Shown one piece after another: positions 1 through 12,287 of a stretch of DNA of 64,000 nucleotides. Both the position numbers and the translations under genes were made by a program. Each line of letters begins with the position of its first letter. The stretch's first letter is position 1. Under the pieces are notes generated by a model, which ran no database searches, was not told where the DNA came from, and saw nothing but the letters and a program-made list of their open reading frames with translations. Location: positions 124,001 through 188,000 of the forward strand of contig JASVEC010000011.1 in the NCBI GenBank assembly GCA_030770535.1. The letters run 5' to 3'. The DNA comes from Batkoa obscura. Its lineage: Eukaryota > Entomophthoromycota > Entomophthoromycetes > Entomophthorales > Batkoaceae.

Positions 1-634
1 TACCAATGGTTGCTCTACAGGATTGATCTTAGGTCCATGCATAGAGTGACAAGTAATTATTTCTACATCCTTTGGTAAATATTTTTCAAAAGCCCCAATC
101 TCAGGTGCCTTTACTGAAGTCTAGATATTTATGAAATTATAACCAGTCATATATTTTTTACATTTCTCTTACCTGTCCTGCTACTATGGCTCCTACTTTA
201 GTGGCTATTTATTTGCTTAATCAATTTTTTATTAATATAGAATAATAATCACCTGGTCCATATAATCCTACCACTTTGTCCAGGTTCTCTGCTTCTACAG
301 AATAGATGATAAAATCACTTTGTCGTGATACTAAATACCCATCTTTTAATACTTTGATACCGCTATTGGCTATATTTTTGTTAAGTTATATAGATATATT
401 TTTAGTTATGGTTCTTTTACCAGGATATTTTGACAGTAACTCATCATATTTGGAAGGCAAATCACATATATTTACACTAAAGATGTATAAAATTAAAAGA
501 ATTAAAATTTTAAAAACTTACTTTTTCCAGCCGTTTGATTGAAACTGAGTTGCGTAAAGTTGTCCCATATCTCCTGCTCCTATTATTCCTATTTCAAAGT
601 TTTGTTTTAATTGCTCTATCTCCTGCCCATTCAT
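1..634 (-). CDS. TYR1: Prephenate dehydrogenase, 5' part (runs off left edge)
   Basis: Prephenate dehydrogenase (NADP+) of tyrosine biosynthesis, cytosolic. The reverse strand from the ATG at 634 encodes MNGQEIEQLK followed by the Rossmann motif IGIIGAGDMGQLYA near residues 15-28. Later exons give YLVSRQSDFIIYSVEAEN, GAIVAGQTSVKAPEIGAF and ITCHSMHGPK, which match yeast Tyr1 in order. At least five exons are visible, joined by short GT-AG introns: exon 1 is 522-634, with a donor at 521-517 and the next exon starting at 476. Stops in the raw frames fall inside these introns. The catalytic C-terminal half lies outside the window. Assignment is firm; exon borders after the first are by eye. Confidence 0.92.
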
Positions 635-957
635 TTTAGTTCTTGTTTAATATACTGGTTGTGTAGTTTTTTGATAGTTTAGTATTAAAAAAAAATTAAA
701 TTGTATTTAAGCTCAATTACATCACCCCTTTTTCTTCTTCCAAACAACTTTATTCCTAAATTTAAATTACCGATTAAGCAGTTTAAAAAATAACATAATT
801 AAATTAAGTCAAGTCCAAATAAATTTATTAAACAGTGATTTTTATTATTAAAAAATATGCTTTTTAAACAAAACTAATTCAATACTCTTATAAATTTAAT
901 ACAAATAATTAAAATTAAGCATAGCTTATTAATATTACATAATAACTAAGGCTTATA

Positions 958-1938
958 TTAATTCAAATGATTAGGAAATGATCTGAAATTATTGCTGTGT
1001 GGCATAGGGCCGATTCCAATAACCCATCCTAGCTTATTTTGAAATAAATAAATAGTCGCAACAAATTCTCCATTTGAAATAGAATTATGACGATCCAAAT
1101 CTGTTGCCCAATCGGTTACTAAAGCTCTTCCAAATAATTTTCCTTCCTTCATTTTAGTGCTGGCTATTTCAATACCTAAATTCCAATATTCTACTAGTTT
1201 TAAATAACATTCTTTCTTGAATTGATTATCTGCTTCATGATCCCAATTGGGTAGTCGATGTATTAAATCTGTAGCTAATCTCAAAAAGTTGAATATCATA
1301 CTTGGCATATCTTTTTCTGCTGTAAAAAAGTGGTCGGCATATTGTACCATTGATTCCTATTAATGCTTAGTTATGGTTCATAAAAACAAAAAACATCTTA
1401 CTCTAAGCTCAATCAATCTTGGCCTAACTCTAGTAAAAGAATATCGATCTCTGTTTTGTCCATCTCTATTATATGGGAATGACTCATGTACTCTCTTTTC
1501 TAGGTTAGAAAAGGCAAACGATACCGATTGGATAGTTGGACGTGGAACAGCAGCTAAAAAGTCAGAACGTAAGCCAGGATTAGCTTCAGTTACTTTTTCA
1601 ACTACTTCAAGAAGATCATCTCTTGATAATGAGTCTAAAAGGTAAGTTAAAGTCTTTTGAGAAACCAACTCTTTGCGATATCTCTTTTTTATTCCCTTGA
1701 TACGAAGCACCGCTGGTGGGGTATTATTAAAATGTTCATTGTTTGATACTGGAGAGCTGATTGATTCTTGGTTATTTCTACGTCCATAGTCTTCGTTTTC
1801 TGGTGAAAAGGAACGCTTATTGGATTCAGGAGCATGTTGAACTTCTTGAGTACTTTGAGAGGTGAAGTTAAAGGTATTTTGATTGATACTAGAGGTGCTT
1901 GTACCGAAAGCTCCAAAAACTGGTTGATGAGTGGCCAT
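958..1938 (-). CDS. STS1: Cut8/STS1 nuclear proteasome tethering factor
   Basis: Tethers the 26S proteasome to the nuclear envelope and is needed for mitotic protein turnover. Two exons, 1402-1938 and 958-1356, are separated by a 45-bp GT-AG intron; splicing is in phase and gives ...RPRLIELRESMVQYADHF. The N-terminal ~75 residues are polar and disordered. The folded part carries the family blocks PGLRSDFLAAVPRPTIQS, ESFPYNRDGQNRDRYSF and IHRLPNWDHEADNQFK, and ends with GEFVATIYLFQNKLGWVIG. Total length is about 311 residues, normal for the family. It follows TYR1 on the same strand with a 323-bp gap. I start at 1938 because this ATG opens the longest frame and is followed by a typical low-complexity N-terminus. 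Confidence 0.9.
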
Positions 1939-3196
1939 ATGATTAAATTTATAAAATAGACAAAAAAATAAAAAGCATTAATTTCTTATTTTCTAATTTA
2001 TTGTTAAGTACTAAGCATTCCAAAAGCCAAAATTGAGATTCATTGTTTAAACTACAAATCATTGGTGGTTCACTGAATAATGATTGGGCAATAATAATAA
2101 ATTGCATTTATATTATTTCAATATTTAACCAAAAAAACAGTACAAGAAATTGGCCTACGACTTTACTGGCTTTAGCTATAATAATAGTGTGATTGGCCAA
2201 GTATTAATTTAACTCCTTCACCACACATATTTGATTCAAACAATAACGTTACTATACCCTAAAATATTACTGCTTTATTATACCCTAAAAAAACAAATAA
2301 TCTTTAAAAATAAGATAACATTATCAAATGTTTGCTTTAAATTTAAGTAATGTTATTTCTTTAAGCTTTTATAAAAAATAAGCTATTTCCATTACTTTAG
2401 CATTTTTACTAGGTAGAGAGATTATTAGTTAAACAGGTACCAGTTTTAATTTTAAGTCCCCTAAATTTAAATATTATTTAATGCTGCATAGCTTTAAAAC
2501 AAGGAAGTGTAAAGCAAGAAAATTAATAAGCAAGAAAAACAAAAATATAAAACAAGTGGAAAATAAGAAAATGATAAGTTACTGTTTACACTTTAAAACA
2601 ATGCCCTAATATAAATAAGTCCCTTATATTTTAAGTAATAGCATCAACCTTAATACAATAAAACTACAAATTGACTTATAATATAATATTTTAAGCTGAC
2701 TATTCTTAAATTTTTATTTGAAATAATGCTCTACAATTATGATGACTATTGCGGGACAAACAATATTATATTATTATACATGCTAAATTTTTTATAAACA
2801 ATAAAACTTATTTTCTCCTTTGCAGCTTTATTTTTACTTTTAGGTAGAAAATGAGTGATAGCTGAATAGACCACTGTAAGCACTTTTTCTACAATAAAAG
2901 ACTACAAATACTAGTTTTGACAATAACCTATACCTGCTGATAATAGAGTGCTTAACAACAAATGTTAGAACAATTGATAGTTATTATTGATAATTCTAAC
3001 TTTTAAGGTTGCAATCTGGTGTAGTATTAAATACCAGTATTTTATTATGGCTTAATAGCTTATTGTCTAATTATTATATACCTCGATGACTGTTACTCAA
3101 GCAATACTTAAAATCCGTAGCAGCCAATAAAATCTATAAAAATAGACAATGAAATATTAAAAGCGAAAGCTGATTTATCAAATTCAGCCTTTTAAA
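1939..3196. other. Intergenic, 1.26 kb, no gene seen
   Basis: AT-rich spacer between STS1 and the STN1-like gene, which are divergent. I see no conserved frame, RNA gene or copy of the repeats found elsewhere in the window. It must hold both promoters, but no clear TATA element or operator stands out. Confidence 0.5.
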
Positions 3197-4861
3197 TTGA
3201 AATTTCAACAATATCATTCAACAAACAGAAGTGCCTTAAAAATGGGGCCATCAAATAGTAAAGAAAGGCAGGAAGTAAAAGTGACAAGGAGTGATCTTAA
3301 TGGGAACAAAATAAAAGAGGGAGATGCAATCAAAAGATCATTGAGTGATATCAATACTCAGGATAGAAAAGGACTTTCTAATTTAACAAAGATTTTGGCA
3401 GAATATGATAGAACGTTAAAACAAAGTAAGAAAGTATTGGTTAGTGCGAGTATTGAGGAAAGCATAAGGGAAGACGAAGTAAGTAAAGGTACTATAGTTA
3501 AGGATGACGGTACATCAGGCGCAAATGGGATTAATATGAGTGGTATTAAAAGCAAAGAGAATGTGAGAAAGGAAATAAATGATGTTGATGAAATCAAAAA
3601 TTATGAAGAATTGAATAGCAAAAGTAATACAAAAGAAAGTGGGATAACCATATTAAAAGAATATCCAGCCGATTTTCAAAAAGAAATAACAGATGATAAG
3701 ATGAATGAAAAAACGAAAAGGGATTTATTAGTAGTAAGTTCCGTCTTTAAAGAGATGGCAAATAAAATAAGAGGGATGGGAAGTGATAAGGATAGAGAGA
3801 AAAAGGAAAAGGAAGGTAACGATAATCAAGAGGAGGAAAGCAGTAATGAGAATAAAAAGAAAAAGGAAGAAGAAAAACAACATCAAAAGCAACTAGAAGC
3901 AATAAAAAAGTATTTAAAGAATATAGCGCAAAAGAAAAGGGAAGAGAAAGAAAGAGAGAAGCTAGAAAAGAAAAAGATAGTGATTGAAGACGACGACGCT
4001 ATTTATGAACAGAATAAAATTTATATAATTGGAAGTAAAGCATACAAAAGGAAAAGATATGAACAAGTTAAAAGGGTCTGTAGCATTGAAGAAGCTAAGA
4101 ATAAAATTAAACGCATCAATTCAGGAAATGTGGGGCTATTAAAATTGAGCAAGCATAGTGAATACAGTGAGGAAGTCAGTATGAATCATTTTAATAACAA
4201 TGTGCGAAATCATGAAATTGAAATTATAAATCTAGATAAGGATAGTGATAATGTGAGTTGCGGTAATTCAAATAAGGAAAAAAGTAGCAATAAAGTGGAT
4301 TCTAATGATTTCAATAATGATAGTAGTGGTGTAATAAATAATAAAAAGTAAATTAAATGTTTTGATTTAAACAAAAATAAACAAATTAAGTAATAGCTTT
4401 TTTTAGTATTAAAAAATTGTTTATTATTGAAATTAATCATTTAGAGTTTAAATATTTTGGAGATAGTAAGTGAAATAGATAAACCAATAATATTGATGCT
4501 AAAACAATTTTAATATTACTAGATAAACATTATTTTATATATAACAATGAATATATCTACCAATGCCAGTTCTTTGGCACTTTAATAGAGTTGGATTATA
4601 AATCAAAGCATGTTCAATTTAAAAGTAAATCAATAAGAATATTTGATATTAACAATGAAATTTATTTCCAATCCATGTTTAGTTGATGACAGTACCGAAT
4701 TCATAAACTGTATTTTATGGACGAATGATAAAAAAGAACACCAGCCATTAAATTTGGGTGACAACTTACATATTCATGGTTTGATATCTCTAGATAGAAT
4801 AGACTGCCGCCGAAAATTTATTAAAGTAAAAAAAATCAGTAAATTTAATATTATAAAATAA
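3197..4861 (+). CDS. STN1: Lys/Glu-rich protein spliced to a C-terminal STN1-type OB-fold
   Basis: Probable telomere-capping CST subunit. Exon 1 (3197-4347) encodes ~383 residues of charged, low-complexity sequence (a K/E-rich coiled-coil stretch near residues 195-265) that I do not recognise. Three further exons (4407-4465, 4523-4624, 4683-4861) encode an OB-fold: KKLFIIEINHLE, HYFIYNNEYIYQCQFFGTLI, FKIDDSTEFINCILW, LGDNLHIHGLISLDR. These align in order with human STN1 (LYIRDIL, VFLYNGHPI, VDDSTGVINCICW, IGDTIRVRGSI). The three introns are 59, 57 and 58 bp and all joins keep frame, giving 496 residues. The first join is inferred: exon 1 is also open to a stop at 4349-4351, so it could be a separate gene, but the OB exons then lack any ATG. 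The usual C-terminal winged-helix region of STN1 is not seen. Confidence 0.65.
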
Positions 4862-4931
4862 ATTTTGTCAGTAATTTTTTTATTTTAGCCAAAATTTATG
4901 ATGTTAATTTCGAAGCAAAATATTACAATCT

Positions 4932-7420
4932 TTAACTATTATTATTCATATAATTCAAAATTGTTAACAACCCCACTCTCAACTTGTCGTTCACCTGTTG
5001 ACCCTCTTTTATTACATCTTTTGGTACTAAAGACTTCCAATACGTATACCTTGTAAACGAATAAATTAGTAATGATTTCATTAGACCAAATAATAATAGT
5101 AAATTACCATCGAAACAATTCCATCATAGGGGGGTCCATATCTAACCACAAATCTAAAGTAGATAGCCATTTTTTAAAGATGGCAGCTGATAACAAGGAA
5201 TCAAAATCATTGAATGGTATTATGTCTTTAAAGGATAATAGCAGATTAAATAAATCTAAAATATTATTGTTACTATTATACTATTATTATAATCATTGTA
5301 AACTTACTCAAATCTTGTTCACTCGGATTAATATCAAAATGTTGTTTTAATATATCTTCCAATCTTGGTATTAAGTTATTAACCATTAGTTTATCAAACA
5401 TACTTCTATCTAATATCTAACAACAATAAATGTAAATATAAAGTTACTAAATGATAATAATAATTACTTCTCTCCAAGGTAATATTAACTGTAATAAGTC
5501 TTCTTTTTTATCTGTTGGCTCCCATTCTTCAATTGCTTTTGCAATCCATTTTTTAACTGCTTTTATTAACTCTTTTGGCCATTCATTGTGTCGTCTATGT
5601 TTATCTTTGTTACCTAGTAACAATAAATTAATTTAACTCAATTCAACCAGTATTAAAGATAAATTTTTTACTTAATAATGGCAACCAAGGAAATAAATAG
5701 TAATGAATAGCAAACTTAAAATTTAAATTGGAAATTAAATTTGGTACAATAATATCGTTCATAATTATTTGAAATATTGAAGCACAAAACAAAGATTCCC
5801 AGCCTTGTAAAAACTGTATGATTTTGTCATCTTGGTCCATCCTTTGGTCCATTTCATCACTATTAAAATATTATTATTAATTACTTACTTATATACATAT
5901 AGCTATAATCTACCTAATAGTTTGCTTTAAAACAGGTAAAAATTCATTGAATACTAAATAATCGAATGGAGAATAGGCATTGTTAGGACTAAAGTAATAA
6001 GGTGTTAAATAAACATCATAGCAATAATATGTATAATAGCCACTTACTCTTCATTCTCAATTTCATTCTCAATAGTATTATTATTATTAACTTTAAACAA
6101 TAGCGGGTAATTTAAAATCAACTCAAACAATTGTAGTAAATTTGGATCTATTTGTTCAAAATTGAATCGTTTTAAATGAAGTTTAAACTAAAACTATTAG
6201 TTAGTTATTAAATAATGTTAAGATTAAACCTACTTTATCTTGTATTATATTAACTGCAATAAATTGAATTTTAACATAAATTGTGTTTAAATATTCTGAG
6301 TTTGAATTGATAATTGATACCAATAGTTCATTTAGCTCACTTAATTTTTTATTAGTAATACATAATTCATCATCACTGTTATTGCTGCCTTCTATACTAT
6401 TAATATTCAAAATAAAGCTTTTAATTTGGTCGAAATAGTTCACTTCTACTTGGTATTTATGAATAAAGTTGTACACATTTTCTTTTTCTAGCTGGTAATT
6501 ATTCAGTTGTAAATTTAGCAATTTCTTTTCATTGTAAATATCCAACAATTCTTTCTTAGTAACCTCCAAAATAACATTAACATCCTTAATCAAATTTTCA
6601 TCCTTTTCATTATTTTCTCTTCTTTGTTCAACACTTTTAATGATGTGATCTAGGTTTGGGTACATCACTATAGGCTTTTGAACTTTATTTAGTTTCCTTT
6701 CTTTGACCTCTTCTACCTCTTCCTGCTCACTAAAATTACCATCCACTCTTTCTCGGAATCCATTAAAACCCAACCCCATATTTTTATTTCGAACTTTTAC
6801 TTCGATAGGTGCTATCCTACCTGTACCATCTTTACCTAAACCTTCATTCTAAAAAAAACGTTTATTAACATTATTTGATATATTAAACAAATAAATTTAC
6901 TTTATTAAACCCCATCTTTTCCATCATTTTAAGTACTGTTTTTTTCTTGTCATGTTTTAAAAATGCACCAAAATCTCTATCTACTTGCCTTGATTGTTGA
7001 GGTTTCTTTTTGCTCGTTGCTTTATTCTTTTTAAAATTAGGTCGATAACTTACTTCCTCTTCTTTCTCAATTACATTGTTATTACTAAAGCTCACTCGTA
7101 CATCATCTTCTTCATTTAACTCTTCTCTACCAAAACCCATATGAGTATCCTCTTCTTCGCTTAATTCCTCTTTACTAAAACTCATCCTAATTTCTTCTTC
7201 GCTATCATCATCGTTGCGTACGACAAACTCAACTGGACTAATAGGAAATTAATTTTCTTTAATTAATAAATTAAAATATTTACTTTGTTAAATTTCTATC
7301 TCTTGTATCCATCTCTTCTTCTTCTTCTTCTTCTCCAAAGATACCATATATATCATCATCTTTATCTCTCTTCCTGAATCTTTTTCCTGTTGTATATTCT
7401 TCGTTTTCTGAGCTTGACAT
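4932..7420 (-). CDS. TFP11/Ntr1-type G-patch spliceosome disassembly factor
   Basis: Homologue of TFIP11 / yeast Ntr1 (Spp382), which activates the Prp43 helicase to take apart the spliceosome. Start ATG at 7420 (MSSSENEEY, then a Glu run). Pieces in order: acidic N-terminus; RDFGAFLKHDKKKTVLKMM leading into the G-patch (NEGLGKDGTGRIAPIEVKVR, then GLGFNGF); YPNLDHIIKSVEQRREN matching the TFIP11 LPELEHNLQLL block; then the GCFC-type C-terminal half with KFAIHYYLFPWLPLL, RSMFDKLMVNNLIPRL, AAIFKKWLSTLDLW and TYWKSLVPKDV. The stop is at 4932-4934. About nine exons and roughly 700 residues. It is convergent with the STN1-like gene (70 bp between stops) and divergent from NAA35. Confidence 0.88.
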
Positions 7421-7609
7421 ATTATGCTACTTTTTATATCGAGATTATAGATGCTAAAAGTTAATCTCTTCAAGCTTGAAAACGAATATAAATTATCATT
7501 TAGCCAATCAACTATTAACTTTAAGTAACTTTATAACAGTATTAAAAAATGGAAAATTATATTTATTTGTGGCTTGTTTTAATTATTTAGAAAATAAAGG
7601 AATTGTGGA

Positions 7610-10228
7610 ATGAGTTATAATAATTTGAACCATTTTCATCAGACAAAATTTGAGGATTGTACACAATTACTATTTGATGCTTGTGATGGTAAATGAGTTT
7701 ATTTTATAAATTAGAGACAATAATTGAATTTGATAACATTTAGATTTACAAGTTGGAGAGCTAATCCATGGAGATAATTTTTCATTAATAGAAGCCATGT
7801 CGGTAATAGAGGTAGATAAAATTTTAATATTAAATTAAAAGGGTTTATTTAACAAATAACAAGATAATGGACCCAAAGATGGACTCTGGTTTAAATTTAA
7901 CAGTAGAAAGCGAAAACCAAGAAACAAAATTAAACCCAATTCAAAGTTATGACGTACATCAAGTTATTACTTTAAACCAATTACTTTATCTTATGGACGA
8001 TTTGTTTTGTTATGAAGTAAACTTACTATTATAATATTAAGATTTATTAAATATATTTAGTTAACTTGGTTTTCGGGCTATTCTTTAGGGCAGACGATAT
8101 ATACATGTCATTATGTAAGGAAAGTGAATCAACTACCAATACTAACCTCTAAAATGTATGATTTAAATTTTAAAAATGACCTTGAACTAAGTGAGTTTTA
8201 TTTAATGGTATTAAAAGTGTATATTATGGGATGTATAAAGAGTTGTCAATTAATATGGTCCGAGTTTATCAAAGGATATGGATATGAAGAAGAGGATTTT
8301 TCAACTAATAAAACAGGGCTCAGTTTTTATCCAGAAATAACAATACAACAGAGTATTAAATGGTTGGATGAAGTGGAGTATTTGATTTCAGAATATAGCA
8401 AAATGAAAGATAGGAAATCAAATATAGAAGAAAATGAGATACTAAAACAGTGTAAATTAAGGATCCAAAAGAGAAAATATTTTTTAAAGAGTATCAACTG
8501 CTTGAGTTTATTGTATTGCGAGGGATATCCAGATAGCAATAAGAGTTTGATTAAATTGAAACATCTGATGGAAAATGAGTTTAAGATCGAATTTAGTATG
8601 AATAATACGCAATCAAAATTGATAAAAGCATTTGATCCCAATCTAATTTGTTTATTAAACATCAATTGTCCACCAAGAAAAATCCAACAAATGAATCTTA
8701 GAGATAGTTACGACCAGTTTAGTGAACTAATCAAAGAATTAATCTTTACTACAGAAATCATCCATTATAAATCAAGTTTACATTTAAATAATTCGATTAA
8801 ACAATTTTCGGAAAAACATCCAAAAACTTCAGCAATATCAAGGTCTTTTTTATCAACCGCGATTTATTATGATCGACATTTTTTAGGTAAAGTATTGTAA
8901 TAAAGTAAATTTATGAATATTAAGATTCTATAGGTAAATTAGGGCTGATAAATATAAGTAGAGAAGTGTTAAGATATTACTATCCGAACTTATATGTGAT
9001 TATAGAGTACTTTAATAAGTATAAAAATGAACAGGTGATGCAAAAGATGCATGAGATTTTTATGGAATTTAATTTCAAATTGAGTCAATTTATATTACAT
9101 CAATATCAGTTATTAATCAAAAACCGTAGTCGACAATATAGATTATTAAAAAAGTATTTGAGACTGTTTAATCAACTTAAATACGATCAAACAGAGTTTA
9201 CAAATCAAATGCACGATTTATGTTTAAAAATGGACTTCACTGAAGATAATCAGGAATTATTACGTTTTAAAAATGAGATGAATTTAGGAATTAACGATTT
9301 AAATGTTTACTTATATCTTCATCAATATGATTCTATGATCAATTATCTAAAGATTGGGTTTGATTTACAGTTGTATAGCCATTATGAATACATCTTTATT
9401 TATTTTCAAATGGAATGTTTATTGAAGCAACAAATTAATTTTTATTACAAACTATTGAAGATAAATACGTGGAATCAAAGTATGCAATATTTGATCAGTT
9501 TAATTAAACAGAATAGTAATTATAAGCATAGTGAACATAACGATAGTAGGATTCACGATGATGAAAGTATGGGAAGAGCTAATAATCATTTATTACACCT
9601 CATCTATGCACAATTACAGTTAAAGTTATGTGAGATTATTAATATTATACTGTCACTCTTAATCCATTATCAAGTAGTTGAAGGTCCATTTAGGGAAAAC
9701 AAAATTAATTTGAATGAAAAGGATGAACTAAAATACCAATTGAGATTTCAAGCATTTTCAAATGTTAAATACAATTTAGATTATCTGACATTTGATGATT
9801 TAAAAAGTAAACTTGAGATTTATCAAGATTTAGTTAGCAATGACAAGAATAAAGGCAGCGGTAACAATAATAGCAATGGCAGCAGTAGTATAAATGGGCA
9901 TAGCAATAATAATACAAATGGTGATAACACTAAATCACATGATATCATAGATAATATATTAATCAATGAAATGGTACAGTATAAACTCAATAGACTATTT
10001 AAGCAACTGGGCCAGACTGTTGATTATATGAAGAAGCTGATGGTATGTAATGAAGAACATTTTAATCATTTGTTGACAATCAATTTGACTATGAAAGATT
10101 TGGATTTAATTCAAGAAAAGATTAACAATTATAAATCATTTTTAATTAATTTTAAAACAAGTTCTAAAGTCTCCCTAAAGCCATATATTACCTCCCCTAA
10201 ATCCGCCTGGCTACTTTCGTTTGTTTAA
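7610..10228 (+). CDS. MAK10: NatC N-acetyltransferase auxiliary subunit (NAA35/Mak10)
   Basis: Large auxiliary subunit of the NatC N-terminal acetyltransferase, which binds the ribosome and the Naa30 catalytic subunit. Exon 1 starts MSYNNLNHFHQTKFEDC. Next come CDDLQVGELIHGDNFSLIEA and, in the following exon, MDPKMDSGLNL, the hallmark motifs of the family. Then LNQLLYLMDDLFCYELTW, GYSLGQTIYTCHYV, a long helical body, and the C-terminus ITSPKSAWLLSFV. An intron near 8886-8932 joins YYDRHFLGKLGLINISREVL. A Gly/Ser/Asn-rich insert near 9850-9940 is probably a disordered loop. Start at 7610 is chosen because it leads directly into the conserved block. It shares a 189-bp divergent promoter region with the TFP11 gene. 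Confidence 0.9.
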
Positions 10229-10417
10229 AGCCCGTTGTTGATATAAAATATAGTTTAATTTTAGTTCATTTTATTTTTTATTTTATAATTTGTCCTTATT
10301 CTTCCATCTATTTAATAAATTGTCACACAAACCTTCTAGCCAATAGAATAATGCCCTTTATATCAGCTAAAAACGTAGCATTTTTTCAAAATTATTTTTA
10401 AACTTTTAGAAGCAATA

Positions 10418-11717
10418 ATGATCAGAGATCGTACTAAGCTATTTGAGCAATTTAGAAAGGGATATGAGTATGAGCTAAATCTATCCCTAGATGATTATGA
10501 GTTACAAGAAATTAATAATAATACTATGAATACACAGAAATATAAAAAAAGCTTCAATAAAGAGTATGTTAGCCTGGATATGGATAACGGACAACTGGAT
10601 TGGTAAGTTAATAAATGGGAAGTTTTATTTTACTAATATTAACTTTTGTTTTTTAGGTTGAATTTCAAAGAGCAAGTAAATTTATATTAAATGATTAAGG
10701 AGGTGAGAGATTAAATATTGTTTATAGATTCAAGAGAATATAAAACAGGTGGAAGATGAATGTAATTAGCATTTAAATAACTAATTTAAAAATACTAATA
10801 AACTAGTAAAAAATCTAAAAACATTACATAAAAAGCGACTGATGCCGGGTTTCACGGATCGTTCTAACGAAGAAAAGGCAATATTAGAGTTAAGTGAACT
10901 AATTACAACGGTAATTTCTAACAAAGAAACATTTATTTTTAAAAAATTAAAGCTTTTTAGAAACTGAGAAAATGTCATCATCTATTACAGACATTGACCC
11001 GAGCATCAAAGAGCAACGACAAGAGTAGTTTAGTCATTAAAAATAGCACCATTTCATTAGCTATCCACCTACAAAACTTGTCCAACCAGTTTCAAACATT
11101 TCAGAAGGAATACGTGAATAGTAAGTAATATATGGCAAATGAAAATAAGCATTAAAAGCAATTCATTTATAGAATTGAGACAAAGAGAAGGAGGAATTGG
11201 TAATAAGGAGGGTAGTAGTACAAATTTAATTAATTTCAATGAGGATAGTAATATGGAAGATGTAACTAAAAAAGCAATAAAAATTATGCTCACTATTAAT
11301 TAATTTCTCACAATAGGAATACTCGTTTCAATTAGTAGAACAGGAAGTAGTGATGTCGGAAAATGAGGAGAGGATTATAATGGAGAGAGAAAGTGAAATT
11401 GATAAAATTACTCAAAGTATCAGTGAGTTAGGGGAACTGTTTCGCTCATTACAAAGTATGGTTATTGATCAGGGTACTCTTCTTGATCGTATTGATTATA
11501 ATGTAGAACAAATTGCTACAAACATTAAAGAGGCCAATGAAGAGTTGAATATAGTAAGCTGTTTTATGGAGACTAATATTTTCTTTCAAAACTAATTTCT
11601 ATTCTTTAGGCTACTACTTATCAAAGGTCAACCAAATCTAAATATTGTATAGTTCTATTAATTGTATTGATCTTAATTATGCTACTTTTGGTGCTGTTTA
11701 AAAGGTCTAAAAGATAA
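10418..11717 (+). CDS. TLG2: Qa-SNARE syntaxin Tlg2/syntaxin-16
   Basis: t-SNARE of the trans-Golgi/endosome. The N-terminus MIRDRTKLFEQFRKGYEYE matches the syntaxin-16 start (MxRDRTNLFLSYR) that binds Vps45. Later exons give HKKRLMPGFTDRSNEEKAI (Habc part), then the SNARE helix: SEIDKITQSISELGELFRSL, MVIDQGTLLDRIDYNVEQI with the zero-layer Gln, and NIKEANEELNIATTYQRSTK. A single C-terminal anchor (IVLLIVLILIMLLLVLF) ends in KRSKR. Six or more exons; the long reverse-strand frames here are shadows. It follows NAA35 on the same strand and is convergent with BYR4. Confidence 0.9.
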
Positions 11718-12287
11718 GTGAACATCGGATTAACTAATCATATTAATAATATTAATAATAAAGTTTATTTATATAATTATGTGATTGTTTTTTAACAATG
11801 TTAAACATGACAAACAGACATGTGATTTATCAATAGGTGATTTAACTTTATAATGGAAAGTGATTAATATGGTAAAAAAAATTATAATTTACTAGAACAT
11901 TTGTAATAATTAATTCATTTTCATAAATTACCAACCATCATAAAAATAAAAGCGATAAGGATAATAAGCTTATTAAAAACTTGAATTTTTAATTAATACT
12001 TTGCTCATTTTATTAATTTAATAAAAGAATCTTGATATATATCTCTGTTCATATATACATGAATTTCAACTTCAAGGTAAAAAACCCTATAAGAATATAG
12101 CACAAAAAAAGTCAGGATTGGAGTAAAAAATATACAAAAAAGTGAAAAAAGTAGACTAAAAAAGTAAAGTATTGATTTATATATTAAGTTTAGATTATAA
12201 GTTGAGCAAAAAATATAAAAATAAGCTTTAGTTTTTTTCAAATGAGAATACGTGATAAAATATAAGTTGCTAATCATTCATTCTTCC
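11718..12287. other. Intergenic between convergent genes
   Basis: 570 bp of AT-rich sequence between the 3' ends of TLG2 and BYR4. It should contain both terminators. No gene or known repeat is visible. Confidence 0.5.

Noticed and set aside
2255-2295. Two TACCCTAAAA-type strings resembling telomere repeats
   Set aside because: Only two isolated matches in AT-rich DNA, not tandem; expected by chance.
4210-4440. Reverse-strand frame across the 3' end of the STN1-like gene
   Set aside because: Antisense shadow of a Ser/Asn/Lys-rich coding exon.
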